Positions 24,717 to 33,565 of a DNA stretch of 64,000 bases are shown here, piece by piece. Positions within the stretch are counted from its first letter, which is position 1; each line of letters opens with the position of its first letter. The translations under genes and the position numbers were made by a program. This stretch comes from Aureitalea marina (GTDB lineage Bacteria > Bacteroidota > Bacteroidia > Flavobacteriales > Flavobacteriaceae). The stretch spans positions 62,001-126,000 of the forward strand of contig NZ_MQUB01000001.1 in assembly GCF_002943755.1 (NCBI RefSeq), given 5' to 3'. The notes beneath the pieces were generated by a model that did no database searches, was not told the origin of the DNA, and saw only the letters and a list, made by a program, of their open reading frames with translations.

Positions 24717-25357
24717 ACTTGGTGTTCCAGGTCGATCAGTTCGATGTGATTTCGGCCCAAGTGAATTCGGCCATCCAACTCCAGTTTCTTAAGTAGCCTG
24801 GAGATTACCACCCTGGAGGTGTGCAATTCGTGAGCGATCTGCTGGTGGGTATTGTGAATGATGTTCTCGTGAGTGACCGATGCTTTGTCCTGTAAATACT
24901 TCAGGAGCCGCCGATCCATATTCATAAATGCGATCGTATCTATTGCCTCCAGCATCTCCATTAATCGATGGTGATAACTTTCAAAAACGAAGTTGCGCCA
25001 GGTCTTATACTTGGCGGTCCATTCTTCCATCTTTTGAACTGGAATCATCATTAGTGTGGTGTCCAGCTCTGTTACAGCTCTGATCTCACTGATAGTCTGG
25101 CCCAGGCAACAGGACATAGTCATGGCACAGGTATCACCTCGTTCCAAGAAATACAAAAGCAGTTCATCCCCGTCGTCGTCCAGACGCATGATCTTAATGG
25201 CACCTTCCAATAGGAGTGGAATGCTCTTAACATATTGACCGATATCCATAAGGGTAGTACCAGCCGGGACTTCTTTTAATACGCCAACCTCCTCTATCTC
25301 CTCCAGCAAGGCGAGTTCGAAATGATCGGCATAAGCTTGTCGTAAGGATTTGATCAT
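24713..25357 (-). CDS. Crp/Fnr family transcription regulator
   Basis: This 214-aa regulator has a cyclic-nucleotide-like sensor domain (1-115), a dimer helix and a winged helix at the C-terminus with recognition helix TSRVVISRLLKKLE. Where Crp has Arg-Glu-x-x-x-Arg, this protein has Arg-Val and a later Arg, so a non-standard site is expected. Its only cysteines are Cys77 and the pair Cys83-Cys84 in the phosphate-binding cassette region (DTCAMTMSCCLGQ), which hints at thiol, persulfide or metal sensing. I prefer ATG at 25357 to TTG at 25366. It lies upstream of the sulfur genes on the same strand and is the natural candidate to bind the four inverted repeats. Confidence 0.92.
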   Translation of the reverse strand: MIKSLRQAYADHFELALLEEIEEVGVLKEVPAGTTLMDIGQYVKSIPLLLEGAIKIMRLDDDGDELLLYFLERGDTCAMTMSCCLGQTISEIRAVTELDTTLMMIPVQKMEEWTAKYKTWRNFVFESYHHRLMEMLEAIDTIAFMNMDRRLLKYLQDKASVTHENIIHNTHQQIAHELHTSRVVISRLLKKLELDGRIHLGRNHIELIDLEHQV

Positions 25358-25422
25358 AATCAGCAAAATTAGGCTTCAGGCATAAAAATCGAATGATATT
25401 TCTCAGTTAATGCGTAGACGAC

Positions 25423-26553
25423 TTATCGCAGCCAGGCTGAGCCCACAGTGATATAGAATGCCCAATCCTCAGGTCCACGGGCAATGTCTGCTCCAGCTCG
25501 TATGCCCAATCCCCTAGCCAGGAGATATCGAAAGCCTCCACCCAAAGACCAGACCACTTCGTCGTTAACAAAATTATCTCGAGATTGAAAAGCCGCTCCC
25601 ATACCAGCAAAACCTACTCCGCTCCAGCGCAGATTAAAATTGTAGAGGTGTTCGGTCTCAATTAGACCCGTCACCTGTCCTTGGTAACGCAAAGCGGGTA
25701 CGCCTCGCATATATACATCCGGTCTAGCGTAGAAGGGTGTCGAATCTGTGACCATACTGCCGTCCAGCCTCAGGGCTGGAACATAACTTTCACTGACCGG
25801 CCAATACCAATAAGTGTGAAAATTGAGCCTTCCCCAGTCTTTGGTGCTTCCCAAGAATTCAAAGTTTTGCTCATAGCTCAGATGCAGTTTTAAACCATCC
25901 GATGGTGTAAAGGGATTATTCCGGCTGTCGTATTCGGTGATTAGGGAGACACCGCTATTAACCAGATTCAGGTCTATCGGGTCAACTATTTCGTTGCCTG
26001 CAAATAGCGGAATATCCACATTCGCATATTTGTATTCGCCTCCCAGGAAAAAGTTGGTTCCTTTTAAGCGAAACAAGGCCCTTTGAATAAAGGTGAAGGA
26101 CTTGAGCTGAAACTCTAGTTCTCGACCTCTGCGGGTGTAAAAGGACAAGTTGAATTCTCCATAACCTGCGAATCCCTGATATCGAATATGATCGGCATTC
26201 CAATATCCAATATATCCTCCGCCAGCTAACCAGGAACCATTGGATGTTAGACCTCCCGCTGCCAAGACGAGATCGGGGCGGTGGGTCGGGTCTTCTTTGG
26301 GTATAAAATAGACCGCCGCAAGCACTCCACCGTAGCCAACTGCTGGTTCTGTTATGGGTGAAATAATCGGTAAGACCCCATCAGCTTCCAGGACGAAACG
26401 GGTAAAATCCAACTTTCCATCCAGGGTATCTATCAGTATCTTCTTTTTTTCCTGGGCCTGTATCGATTCAATAACCACTAAACTCAGCAGGACCAAGGTC
26501 AAATATTGAAAGCCAATTCGCACTATCTTCTCAGAAAATGTGGGTAATTTCAT
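25423..26553 (-). CDS. BamA/TamA-family outer-membrane beta-barrel protein (no POTRA)
   Basis: This 376-aa protein has a signal peptide ending near SIQAQ and then only an Omp85-like 'surface antigen' barrel. Features include YDSRNNPFTPSDGLKLHLSYE and a barrel end at FYITVGSAWLR. No POTRA domain is present, so it is unlikely to assemble other barrels. Its ATG overlaps the stop of the upstream small Cys-rich gene by 4 bp. Function is unknown; the family includes surface antigens and enzyme-linked barrels. Confidence 0.8.
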   Translation of the reverse strand: MKLPTFSEKIVRIGFQYLTLVLLSLVVIESIQAQEKKKILIDTLDGKLDFTRFVLEADGVLPIISPITEPAVGYGGVLAAVYFIPKEDPTHRPDLVLAAGGLTSNGSWLAGGGYIGYWNADHIRYQGFAGYGEFNLSFYTRRGRELEFQLKSFTFIQRALFRLKGTNFFLGGEYKYANVDIPLFAGNEIVDPIDLNLVNSGVSLITEYDSRNNPFTPSDGLKLHLSYEQNFEFLGSTKDWGRLNFHTYWYWPVSESYVPALRLDGSMVTDSTPFYARPDVYMRGVPALRYQGQVTGLIETEHLYNFNLRWSGVGFAGMGAAFQSRDNFVNDEVVWSLGGGFRYLLARGLGIRAGADIARGPEDWAFYITVGSAWLR

Positions 26554-26996
26554 GCGATAGCAAGGGCTTGAGGCTGGTAAGAGAAGATCGCCTCACAATC
26601 CATCACATCCTCTATATTTTCCAGTTCGCAGAGTTTTGAGATCACCGCGATCAGCCCGTGGAATTGAAGGTCTTTGTTCATTGGATCCTTTGGTTTCGAA
26701 TTTCTGCCATTAATAGGTAAGACATATCCACAACCGGAGAGAAATGCCTTTTCAATAGACAGTAATTCACTTGGGCTATAACCGTTGAAGCGTTTTCCAA
26801 AGGCTTCATTTACGTGGCCCACATAGGTAAGGGTTGTAGATCCGTGATATTTAGCAAAGTGCTTCCAATAATCCTTATTGTCCAGTAAATTACCAACAGC
26901 ACATTGGTTACAACATTCGGGATTCAAGTTTCCTTGGTGAAAGGCCTGATAAAGTTTGGAAATGGCTGCTTCAAATCGTGAAGAATAGGTTTTCAT
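26550..26996 (-). CDS. Conserved Cys-rich cytosolic protein of unknown function
   Basis: This 148-aa protein has no signal peptide and contains PECCNQCAVGNLL, SGCGY, LCEL and MDCEA, which could bind a metal or an Fe-S cluster. As I recall, homologues in Flavobacteriaceae are often labelled Na(+)-NQR subunit F, but it has no ferredoxin or FAD/NAD domain of NqrF, so that label should not be trusted. It overlaps the following outer-membrane gene by 4 bp. The actual role is unknown. Confidence 0.72.
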   Translation of the reverse strand: MKTYSSRFEAAISKLYQAFHQGNLNPECCNQCAVGNLLDNKDYWKHFAKYHGSTTLTYVGHVNEAFGKRFNGYSPSELLSIEKAFLSGCGYVLPINGRNSKPKDPMNKDLQFHGLIAVISKLCELENIEDVMDCEAIFSYQPQALAIA

Positions 26997-27059
26997 AGCG
27001 AATCTTTAGGATACACTAATTTACCAAATATTCCCCAACTCAAAAAAGGGTAGAACTGC

Positions 27060-27911
27060 CTAATCATTTGAAGTAGAAACCTCTTCCACCCTGGTGGGAA
27101 AGAGTTCCTCAAAGTAAACCGCCTTGTCCGGAACAGGAAGACGATCGGTAAAATCGATGATATGGGGTTTAGAGTAGTCGTAGAGGTAGTAGTTAGTTAT
27201 TACCTGATTGCTGAGATCAAATACATTGGAATAAACACTTTTTACCTTACCGTTCTGATGCGATACATCCAGGGTCTGTCTGATCTCTTCTAAACCGGGA
27301 TTGTCACTGTTCTCCAGAATAGAACAAGCTTCTTCATATCCTGGAATCTCATAATCGGGATCTATTTCCTCGGCCGGGAAATTGCTTATCACCACATAAG
27401 ATTCCTTGGCCAATTTTCTTCGTGTCACCCCATTGACATTGATCACGGCATAGTCTCCATTCCTATCTGCGATTACCATTTGGGCATGTTTAATAAATGG
27501 TATAAAGTACTGGTCCAGATACTCTAAAGCCTCATCTACCGTAGCGGCCTGATGCAACATCTTCTTAAAGACGTGGGTAGGGGAGGCCTTTTTACCTTTT
27601 CGGGTTTCTTTTTCGAGTTTGACCTTGTCGATGTAAAGGCCATCAAAGAATAGCCCAGCTTCGTTCATTCCTCCCTGGGCATATTTTCCCTCTCCCTTAA
27701 AACCGAAGAAAACTGCTCCGTAAGATTCTTTTTTGCCGGGGGCCTCATACCAATACTTGGCGTCCAGATCGTACCAGTCTTCGTTGTTGCCCACCCAAAC
27801 ACGATCTCCCTTCCAGGCTATCACCACTGTGCAAGCCATGGAAAAGGTGGGCAGCAGCAAGATAGTGCAGGTCAAAACGAAAACTCGTAAAAAGGTCTTG
27901 CTGGCAATCAT
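27060..27911 (-). CDS. Exported Ntn-hydrolase, linear amide C-N hydrolase-like
   Basis: This 283-aa protein has an N-terminal signal ending SMA, with Cys27 directly after it (A/CTVVIAWKGDRVWVGNNEDW). This is the arrangement of N-terminal-nucleophile hydrolases related to choloylglycine hydrolase and acyl-CoA:6-APA acyltransferase: a Cys nucleophile followed by the strand carrying Asn/Asp (NNEDW). Signal peptidase cleavage would itself free the catalytic Cys. A weak reading as a lipoprotein (SMAC) cannot be excluded. Substrate is unknown; families cleave linear amides such as bile salts or acyl-homoserine lactones. Confidence 0.8.
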   Translation of the reverse strand: MIASKTFLRVFVLTCTILLLPTFSMACTVVIAWKGDRVWVGNNEDWYDLDAKYWYEAPGKKESYGAVFFGFKGEGKYAQGGMNEAGLFFDGLYIDKVKLEKETRKGKKASPTHVFKKMLHQAATVDEALEYLDQYFIPFIKHAQMVIADRNGDYAVINVNGVTRRKLAKESYVVISNFPAEEIDPDYEIPGYEEACSILENSDNPGLEEIRQTLDVSHQNGKVKSVYSNVFDLSNQVITNYYLYDYSKPHIIDFTDRLPVPDKAVYFEELFPTRVEEVSTSND

Positions 27912-27977
27912 GATACTTGATTTATACTAAAGACGTTTGAGGCGTCAATTTGGTTGTCCAGTGGTCGATTTTGGGAG

Positions 27978-28787
27978 TTATTCCGACACTCTCGCAACCA
28001 CCCGCAGGGGTGCGCCACTGCCTCCTTCTATCTTCATGGGGAGGGCCATGATCTCAAAGCCCGATGCGGGCAGATCCTGGAGGTTGGTCAAATTCTCAAA
28101 GACAGGAATATTCTCGCCAAGCAGGATCACATGACTTTCAAAGAGGGAAGATTGCCCATAATCAATACTGGGAGTATCCAGCCCAATGGCGTTGATCTTC
28201 CTGTTATCCACTAACCACTGAGCGGCTTCCGGGGATAATCCGGGAAAATGCAAGAGAGCTATAGCATCATCTCCGCGCTGATCTGTACCCAGGTATTTCA
28301 AGGCATCCGGGTAATGACGGGAATGAGCGGTGTACAAAAGAACAATACTCCCTTCTGGTATTGGAGTGCCTTGATCGGACTCCCAGGATACCAGATCATC
28401 CACACTGACCAGGTAATCAGGATTGTCCCAAGCCTTCTTGGAAACGTCGATCTTGATGGCCGGACCGATCAATTTCTCCAGCGGGACTTCATCTACTGCC
28501 TGCTTGCCTTTGGCGAAATGAATAGGAGCGTCCAAATGGGTGCCTCCGTGTTCGGCCGTGGTGAAATCATAGGCTGAATAGTAATATCCCTTATCTGTAT
28601 CCCCGGCAAAGACGGTATCTAGCTCAAATTGCCTGGCGGTTACCCAATAGACTGTTTCATCCGAATAGCTATGGGATAGATCGTAGAGAATAGACTCTTG
28701 AGCAATTTGTTCCGTCTCCGATCTTTGACTTTGGTTGCAAGCCAATAATAGACTTGTTAATGCCAATATGATAATGAATTTGTTCAT
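27978..28787 (-). CDS. Cyclase family lipoprotein (kynurenine formamidase-like)
   Basis: This 269-aa lipoprotein (LLLAC at about residue 17) carries the metal-binding motif HGGTHLDAPIHF typical of the cyclase/kynurenine formamidase family. Later family features are GLDTPSIDYGQS and FESHVILLGENI. Members hydrolyse amides or cyclise polyketides using a bound metal. The lipoprotein form points to periplasmic action. It overlaps the preceding (alpha/alpha)6 gene at its stop by 1 nt. The substrate is unknown. Confidence 0.88.
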   Translation of the reverse strand: MNKFIIILALTSLLLACNQSQRSETEQIAQESILYDLSHSYSDETVYWVTARQFELDTVFAGDTDKGYYYSAYDFTTAEHGGTHLDAPIHFAKGKQAVDEVPLEKLIGPAIKIDVSKKAWDNPDYLVSVDDLVSWESDQGTPIPEGSIVLLYTAHSRHYPDALKYLGTDQRGDDAIALLHFPGLSPEAAQWLVDNRKINAIGLDTPSIDYGQSSLFESHVILLGENIPVFENLTNLQDLPASGFEIMALPMKIEGGSGAPLRVVARVSE

Positions 28788-31231
28788 CAGTGGTCGTCGT
28801 GATGGTAAGATACCCTATCTAGTGTCATGTATATTTCCTTGCCTTGGGTAGTCAAGGTGAGAATCTCATTAATGTCTTCGGTTTCTCCACTTGCCTCGAT
28901 AACTCCAAAACCATGCGTCACTCCTGCATCTTCCTTTTCTTCCGGCCATTCCAAAACGATGGTCCAATCAGGATTACTTTGTGTAACATTTAAAAATATG
29001 TCTCCGTCTTTGTCTTCAAAATAAACACTGATATTATTATCCGCTACCTGAACATTTTCAAGGCTTGCGGAAGACCAACTATTTGGCATTTGTGGCCGTA
29101 TTCTGATGGTCTTTTCAGCAGCCATAGGATCGATGCCAAAAAATTGATGGACTATAGGAACAGCAAAGCTGTAAATATTCCAAGCCTGCACAATCATGCC
29201 ATAATCAGGACTCACTTCGTACATGCTACCCGGAAGGGCGTAGCTAAAAGAATTGGTCATGCGCATGAGGTAATCCAAAGCATGTTCTGGCCTGCCGTAA
29301 TTATTCTCTGCAACTGCTTGTACGCCGGTTGGTAAGGTCATGACAGCACCAGTGTAAGAGAAAACCTTGCTGCCAGCGAAAGAACCATCATCACGAAGCG
29401 CCGATTTGTCTCGATCAATACCCGTTACAAAAACACCGAAAGGATTAATAAATTTTCGCGCTGTATTCAAGGCCAAGCGAGCCTTCTCCGGATCTGCAAT
29501 CTTCATTTCCATGGGGGTGTTTACCACCCAATTGTGATGTAGAACGAAGGGTCTTGGTGTGGGTGATGGATTAGCCAAGATTAACTCCCTGGTCTGTTCA
29601 AGTTCTTCTACTGCCCATGGTTTATCCAGTGTATCCGCCCTCACAATGGCATCTTCGATCAGGCGCAATGCTTGTTCATCTGTTCCTATGAAATCGGCAT
29701 AGGACTCAAATTCCTCAGACCAGAAGTCTTCGTTGATCTTCCTTGCCATGGCATCAGCCTGGTCCTGGTATTCGGATGCCAAATCCGTCTTCCCCAATTC
29801 CCTGGCCATGGACGCCGCATCCGCAAAGGCACGCTGGGTGTAGGCCGCGACATCGATCATCTCACTGTCCAGCCCATGAATCTCCATCATCCCAAAACCA
29901 TCCGGAAATAGATTACCGTCCAGATCTTTTTCAGACATCAACCATTCCAGTCCAGCCTGCACGGTTGGGAAATACTTTTCCAAATAGGCCCGATCTCCTT
30001 TCCACTTGTAGACCTCCCAGACGATTGAGGCGAATTGGGGAGTTTCGTTAATATTTCCCGTGTTGAAAACTACGCCATTGGTGGAGACCTCATGAACGAT
30101 GCGTCCATTCCCATTGGTCGCCATGGAAATGCTATCCAGGAAGTTCAATGATCGATCAACCACGTCTTCCATCCCGATGGCCATATATCCTCTCAGTGAA
30201 TATTCACTATCTACGCCAAACCACCAAGGGTAATCCGGTATACCAGCACCAAATCCACTACCGATGCCCGGGATATCCCTAATCAGCCAATCCGCATTGT
30301 ATTTGAGCCATTCAAAGGTTTGACTCAAGCGCTCGTCAGGGATACTCAGCTTGGTTTGTTCGGCTATCTCCTCATATCTATTTTTCTTAGCTTCAAGCAT
30401 TTTGAAATACCCTTGTTGTAACTCCTGAAAAGTGTTTTTCGTTTGGGATTCTGAGGTATAGGATCCGGCAATGAAAAAGGTGATAAGCTCTCTTCCGCCT
30501 GCAGCTATTTGCAGGTCGTAATCCAAGGTGTTGGAAATTCCATTTCCCTTGTAGTCTGATTTCGCTTCTCCCTGCTGAGCTGAAACTCGATCAGATCCAT
30601 ACATGACCGACCACTCATTCCTGCTATCATTCACTATCCAGGCATCATAACCCGGATCGAAAGCAGACTCATCTTTTCCATCGGTGATGTTTTGACGCTC
30701 GGCCAGCCAGGTTGGCATCAGGTCGACGTCTCCGGTGAATTGGAATTTCAGGTCTCTAGCGCTTTCCTGTTGGTTCTGGATCACAAATTGGACCACCATT
30801 CCCTCTGTATTGTCCGGTACAAACTGAAATCGATCTACAGATAATCCCATCTCACCTAGTTCAAAATGATGGGAATTCGCCATGGGGTAGTTCCTAAATT
30901 CGAAAGCGGCATCTAGTTGAGCAGTATTCCCGTTTTCGGACAGTTGGGCGCGAAAGCCATCCATCAATTTGATTGGGTGATTCCAGATACCGCCCATCTC
31001 TCCAGTGATGTGCCATCCCAATTCTGGAAAACTGCCATCCTGATGTCCTACCATGTACAATCGGTTACCGGCGGTAACATAGGGTGATCCCAAGTATTCA
31101 GCCTTTCCTGCGATCCAGTTGTCATCCAGAGTATCTTCCAGGGATTTAGCGGGAGAAGCCGATTCTTGTTTACAGCTCGAATTGAAGAATAGAGCTAAGA
31201 TCAACCCCAAAAAATAAAATCGTTTAAACAT
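28787..31231 (-). CDS. Large lipoprotein with (alpha/alpha)6 glycosidase-like domain
   Basis: This 814-aa lipoprotein (signal with NSSC, lipidated Cys near residue 20) has an N-terminal beta-sandwich region to about 290, a central (alpha/alpha)6 barrel (about 300-700) and a short C-terminal beta domain. Sequence in the barrel (PDYPWWFGVDSEYSLRG, DGFGMMEIHGLDSEMIDVAAY, WVVNTPMEMK) resembles glycogen-debranching/GH15-type amylo-glucosidase folds. Likely catalytic acids cannot be fixed by eye. It overlaps the cyclase start. The combination suggests uptake or remodelling of an exogenous glycoconjugate. Confidence 0.75.
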   Translation of the reverse strand: MFKRFYFLGLILALFFNSSCKQESASPAKSLEDTLDDNWIAGKAEYLGSPYVTAGNRLYMVGHQDGSFPELGWHITGEMGGIWNHPIKLMDGFRAQLSENGNTAQLDAAFEFRNYPMANSHHFELGEMGLSVDRFQFVPDNTEGMVVQFVIQNQQESARDLKFQFTGDVDLMPTWLAERQNITDGKDESAFDPGYDAWIVNDSRNEWSVMYGSDRVSAQQGEAKSDYKGNGISNTLDYDLQIAAGGRELITFFIAGSYTSESQTKNTFQELQQGYFKMLEAKKNRYEEIAEQTKLSIPDERLSQTFEWLKYNADWLIRDIPGIGSGFGAGIPDYPWWFGVDSEYSLRGYMAIGMEDVVDRSLNFLDSISMATNGNGRIVHEVSTNGVVFNTGNINETPQFASIVWEVYKWKGDRAYLEKYFPTVQAGLEWLMSEKDLDGNLFPDGFGMMEIHGLDSEMIDVAAYTQRAFADAASMARELGKTDLASEYQDQADAMARKINEDFWSEEFESYADFIGTDEQALRLIEDAIVRADTLDKPWAVEELEQTRELILANPSPTPRPFVLHHNWVVNTPMEMKIADPEKARLALNTARKFINPFGVFVTGIDRDKSALRDDGSFAGSKVFSYTGAVMTLPTGVQAVAENNYGRPEHALDYLMRMTNSFSYALPGSMYEVSPDYGMIVQAWNIYSFAVPIVHQFFGIDPMAAEKTIRIRPQMPNSWSSASLENVQVADNNISVYFEDKDGDIFLNVTQSNPDWTIVLEWPEEKEDAGVTHGFGVIEASGETEDINEILTLTTQGKEIYMTLDRVSYHHDDH

Positions 31232-31330
31232 GGGTCAAATGATTGAAGTGATAGGTGATGGTTTAAGAAGTAGAATTTACCAAAAAATTGGAAGAATGGA
31301 GTTATAAAATTGCGATCGACTCTGTGGTAT

Positions 31331-31651
31331 CTATCCGATCCACCAAAATAAAAGCAGAATGGCTCCAAAGAACAGCAACCCGCTTAACAGAAGGGCTTTT
31401 TTATCCTGCCGGTCTTCCAGCTGAGCTTTTTGCCTGATATCGCTCCTGATCTCACTCCATCAGTGTGGATCCAGCTGATCTTGGGTTATACCTGTATTGA
31501 GTTGGATGTTCAAGCGCTCTAACTCGATCCCATAGAAGGATTGGAGTTTTTGAAAAGGTGATTTGGCAGTCCGTGAAAATTGAATAAAACGCGCTCCCCG
31601 GTTGCTTTTACCAGGTCTGATCACAAATTTCGAACGGGTGGGACGGCTCAT
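31331..31651 (-). pseudogene. Small single-pass membrane protein gene interrupted by TGA
   Basis: From ATG at 31651 the frame encodes a basic protein of 63 aa (MSRPTRSKFVIRPGKS, then FQKLQSFYGIELERLNIQL), ending ITQDQLDPH at a TGA (31460-31462). The same frame continues for 42 codons to TAG at 31331: WSEIRSDIRQKAQLEDRQDK and a perfect membrane helix ending LLFWWIG. The two halves fit one protein of about 106 aa. A Trp codon TGG turned into TGA is the simplest cause. I recognise no named family. A longer start to 31741 is possible but would overlap the next gene. Confidence 0.5.
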
Positions 31652-31709
31652 ATGACATACAAGAACGGCAAATCGGACAGTACATAATATGAGAAATGTC
31701 AGGAAAGGT

Positions 31710-32441
31710 CTAATCGAAGAATTCCGACGTGCTTCTCTCACTTAGTAACTGACGTAGTTTGAAGTCTGTGTTGTCCAACCTCATGATCGGGTAATCAGCC
31801 TGATAAAATCTCACACTTTTATCACTTTGCACACTAGCCAATATGATCCGACCCGCCTGCAGGTTGAACAATCTGCCATTGACAAGCGCGTAGGCATTTC
31901 CATCTACAGTTTGGAAAGCTACCCAATCGATGCGGGTCTGAGTGTTGGCATTAAGACTGCCTTGAGCAATATAGTTCGGATGATTACGGGAGCTGGCAAT
32001 GACCGGATGGTCGTCCAGATTGCGTCCACGGTTTAGGGTCAAGATCGTGAAATAGGTGATACGATCAGTATCCAAACCTTCAAATAAATATTCGTTGTGG
32101 GGTCCTTTTCCAAGACTGGCGGTATGACCAATGATAGAATCCGTGTCCAGCTGAAATTCTAGAATTTCATTGCCATTACCGGGACTCTTGTACTTTGGAG
32201 TGGGGAAGGGAGTCAGGTTTAATGGGGTGTCGTATTCCAGCAGCAGATCTACTAATTGAACTTCCATGTTCAATGCGGTGGTGTCCCAAAGACCAGGGTC
32301 CTGATAAGATGCTGAATGTTCCTTGACTTGCTCAGGGCCCCAATAGACTGCTTTTTCTTTTTTCTGTTCGGAATCTTGACAGCTCCAGGCCAGAACAGCC
32401 ATTAATCCAATGGTCGATATAGTTGAAAGTGTTCTTCTCAT
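31710..32441 (-). CDS. Lipoprotein of unknown function
   Basis: This 243-aa lipoprotein has a signal ending LAWSC. I recognise no family. The mature protein shows an acidic linker followed by a mixed beta-rich domain (ILEFQLDTDSIIGHTASLGKGPHNEYLFEGLDTDRITYFTILTLNRGRN, split here by function only). I prefer ATG at 32441 to TTG at 32447. It lies between the TGA-interrupted gene and the bestrophin gene. Confidence 0.7.
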   Translation of the reverse strand: MRRTLSTISTIGLMAVLAWSCQDSEQKKEKAVYWGPEQVKEHSASYQDPGLWDTTALNMEVQLVDLLLEYDTPLNLTPFPTPKYKSPGNGNEILEFQLDTDSIIGHTASLGKGPHNEYLFEGLDTDRITYFTILTLNRGRNLDDHPVIASSRNHPNYIAQGSLNANTQTRIDWVAFQTVDGNAYALVNGRLFNLQAGRIILASVQSDKSVRFYQADYPIMRLDNTDFKLRQLLSERSTSEFFD

Positions 32442-32501
32442 GTCCAATAGACGGCCTGAGAAGATTGATGGTTGCCTGTGCGATGTAAATTCAGCTAAAA
32501 G

Positions 32502-33563
32502 CTACATCTGAGTATCATAAACCATAGGGAATTGATCGGGTATCTCCTCCTTGGTTTCTCCCAGGTTTTGACGCAGATCGATCTCTATTCCCCTGGAAAT
32601 GGTCGAGATAGGCACATCATTGGCCGAACCTTCGAAGGGATTCTCACCTGTTCTTCCAATGCGCTCCATGGTATGAAACACCCAGGCAACAGCCAGATAA
32701 AAGGGGATGGACAACCACACGAAATGCGTCCCTACAAAAGGATGATTCTCCATCATATCTTGTCCAATCTCAGAGAATTGTGGTACAATCGCGAGGGGTA
32801 ACAACAACAGGAAAACCCACATAAAATAGTGGTTGAGGGTGGCAAAATGCCTGGGATACGGGAAATTCTTGATACGCTCTGATTTACCTTGCAGGGTAAA
32901 TAACTCTTCCAAAACACCTTCTAATTGAAGGAAGGAAAATTCCCAGATCAGACCACGTTCCTTTAATCTTCTTAGATGATGAGACTGTCTGTAGAGAATA
33001 GCGGTTTGCTTGTTTCCCTTACTCAATACATAATCCATATCCTCTTGGTCCATGTAGCAGATCAGATCGTCCTTGAGAGAAGTGATCTTTTCTGGCGGCG
33101 GCATATCCTTATGCCATTCCCTATTGGATTTTTCCCTGTGTAAGGTCTCCCATTTTCTTGGTTCACGCATGGCGTGCCTAAGAGCCGTCATCCAGGCAAT
33201 ATGCCGATAGGTCAGGGTTTTGATCTCTTCCTGGATCTCTTCATCACTTACCTCATCTTCACAGTATTCGTTAGTCACCATATCCTGAACGAACATGGCA
33301 AATGTGCGGGAAGTATTGACGACCCCGCCCCAGATCTTTCGGGCTTCCCAGATGCGTCCGTAAGCTGCATTGTTCTGAAAACCGATCACAAAAGCCACGG
33401 CCGTGCCGATCAGGGCCAGAGGTGTCCAGGGAATTTTTAGCCATTGTAAGTCGAAAAACTGGTGCAAAACAATAGGTACTACTATGATCAATAGGAAAAG
33501 AAAGGTGGAGAATCGGGTCCACTTCGCCATATCCAGTATTTTATAGACTCTACGTGTATACAT
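32502..33563 (-). CDS. Bestrophin family anion channel (UPF0187)
   Basis: This 353-aa inner-membrane protein is of the bacterial bestrophin family. It has about four helices in two pairs (16-35 and 46-66; 240-262 and 278-300), with the family region GFQNNAAYGRIWEARKIWGGVVNTSRT after the second helix and a cytosolic domain between the pairs. Bacterial bestrophins form pentameric channels, mostly cation-selective where tested. It stops 3 nt from the sulfatase start codon region. No ligand is predicted. Confidence 0.92.
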   Translation of the reverse strand: MYTRRVYKILDMAKWTRFSTFLFLLIIVVPIVLHQFFDLQWLKIPWTPLALIGTAVAFVIGFQNNAAYGRIWEARKIWGGVVNTSRTFAMFVQDMVTNEYCEDEVSDEEIQEEIKTLTYRHIAWMTALRHAMREPRKWETLHREKSNREWHKDMPPPEKITSLKDDLICYMDQEDMDYVLSKGNKQTAILYRQSHHLRRLKERGLIWEFSFLQLEGVLEELFTLQGKSERIKNFPYPRHFATLNHYFMWVFLLLLPLAIVPQFSEIGQDMMENHPFVGTHFVWLSIPFYLAVAWVFHTMERIGRTGENPFEGSANDVPISTISRGIEIDLRQNLGETKEEIPDQFPMVYDTQM

Positions 33564-33565
33564 CG

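Noticed and set aside
26550-26996. NqrF (Na+-translocating NADH dehydrogenase subunit F)
   Set aside because: The label is used for such proteins, but there is no ferredoxin, FAD or NAD domain and the size is about a third of NqrF.
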